In this document: one piece after another, positions 6,646-6,792 of the stretch
Layout of the letters: every line of letters begins with the position of its first letter
Position numbering within the stretch: position 1 is the stretch's first letter
Assembly (NCBI GenBank): GCA_023393895.1
Contig: JAEXBT010000232.1
Location: 1-6,792, forward strand
Reading direction: 5' to 3'
Length of the DNA: 6,792 nucleotides
Source of the DNA: Pseudomonadota bacterium
GTDB lineage: Bacteria > Pseudomonadota > Gammaproteobacteria > Xanthomonadales > Xanthomonadaceae
Program-made: the position numbers and the translations under genes
The notes under the pieces: model-generated
The model's database searches: none
What the model saw: the letters and a program-made list of their open reading frames with translations, nothing else
Told to the model about the DNA's origin: nothing

Positions 6646-6792
6646 TCAGGGAGTGGCGGCCTTGGGCGCGCTGCCGAACCCGCCGCTGGCGTTCGCGGCC
6701 AGCCAGGTGAACACCGCGTAGGCCGCGACGTTCTGTTGCAGCGCCGCCGGATCGACCTTGTCCAGCGTGTCGTCTGGCGTGTGGTGCAGGTC
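6646..6792 (-). CDS. C-terminal fragment of a probable M28-family zinc peptidase (5' end outside window)
   Basis: Reading the minus strand from the right edge gives 48 open codons ending at TGA (complement of 6646-6648). The fragment begins DLHHTPDDTLDKVDP and continues ALQQNVAAYAVFTWLAA. In M28 peptidases (aminopeptidase Y/S and glutamate carboxypeptidase relatives) an H-T-x-x-D-T element near the C-terminus supplies the last zinc-ligand histidine, followed by a helix of the NVAALA type. Here that is HHTPDDTLDK, with histidines encoded at 6781-6786. The tail GGFGSAPKAATP looks like a flexible end. Most of the protein lies outside the window, so signal peptide and substrate cannot be judged. 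It converges on the methyltransferase gene with a 9-base gap. The assignment rests on this one motif and its spacing. Confidence 0.75.
   Translation of the reverse strand, partial: DLHHTPDDTLDKVDPAALQQNVAAYAVFTWLAANASGGFGSAPKAATP

Noticed and set aside
1..6792. Mobile elements, CRISPR arrays, tRNA or rRNA genes, phage genes, recent horizontal transfer
   Set aside because: I saw no transposase or integrase motif, regularly spaced repeats or tRNA-like cloverleaf. Codon style is uniform across all genes.

Overview
This window is GC-rich DNA with strong G/C preference at third codon positions. It most likely comes from a gammaproteobacterium of the Xanthomonadaceae/Lysobacteraceae (Xanthomonas, Lysobacter, Luteimonas or a relative). 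That placement is inferred from base composition, the bacterial class I fructose-bisphosphate aldolase, TACAAT-like -10 boxes close to start codons, and the flavour of the proteins. No marker gene fixes the genus.

Layout. Bases 1-834 hold the C-terminal part of a class I fructose-bisphosphate aldolase, cut by the window edge and followed by a clear intrinsic terminator (859-888). A 171-base gap (835-1005) carries that terminator, a small inverted repeat and a possible -10 box. Next comes a tight three-gene group on the + strand: an RND-efflux periplasmic adaptor lipoprotein (1006-2097), an RND/HAE1-type inner-membrane pump (2104-5241) and a RimJ/RimL-like GNAT acetyltransferase (5238-5774). 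The pump and acetyltransferase genes overlap by ATGA. After a 52-base gap with a plausible promoter and a 7-codon upstream reading frame lies a SpoU/TrmH-type RNA methyltransferase resembling E. coli YfiF (5827-6636). A convergent gene enters from the right edge on the - strand (6646-6792). Its fragment looks like the C-terminus of an M28-family zinc aminopeptidase.

How the genes work together. Adaptor and pump should form the inner-membrane and periplasmic parts of a proton-driven tripartite exporter. No outer-membrane channel gene and no regulator are visible, so the channel is probably encoded elsewhere. The acetyltransferase is probably co-transcribed and may be translationally coupled to the pump. 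It could modify the exported compound or simply be a passenger. The aldolase (glycolysis/gluconeogenesis), the RNA methyltransferase and the peptidase look like ordinary chromosomal neighbours.

I saw no mobile element, CRISPR array, tRNA or rRNA, and no strong sign of recent transfer. The least ordinary features are the acetyltransferase-pump coupling, the mini-ORF and promoter arrangement before the methyltransferase, and a 28-bp near-perfect palindrome inside the start of the methyltransferase gene. I do not see convincing evidence of a wholly new system.
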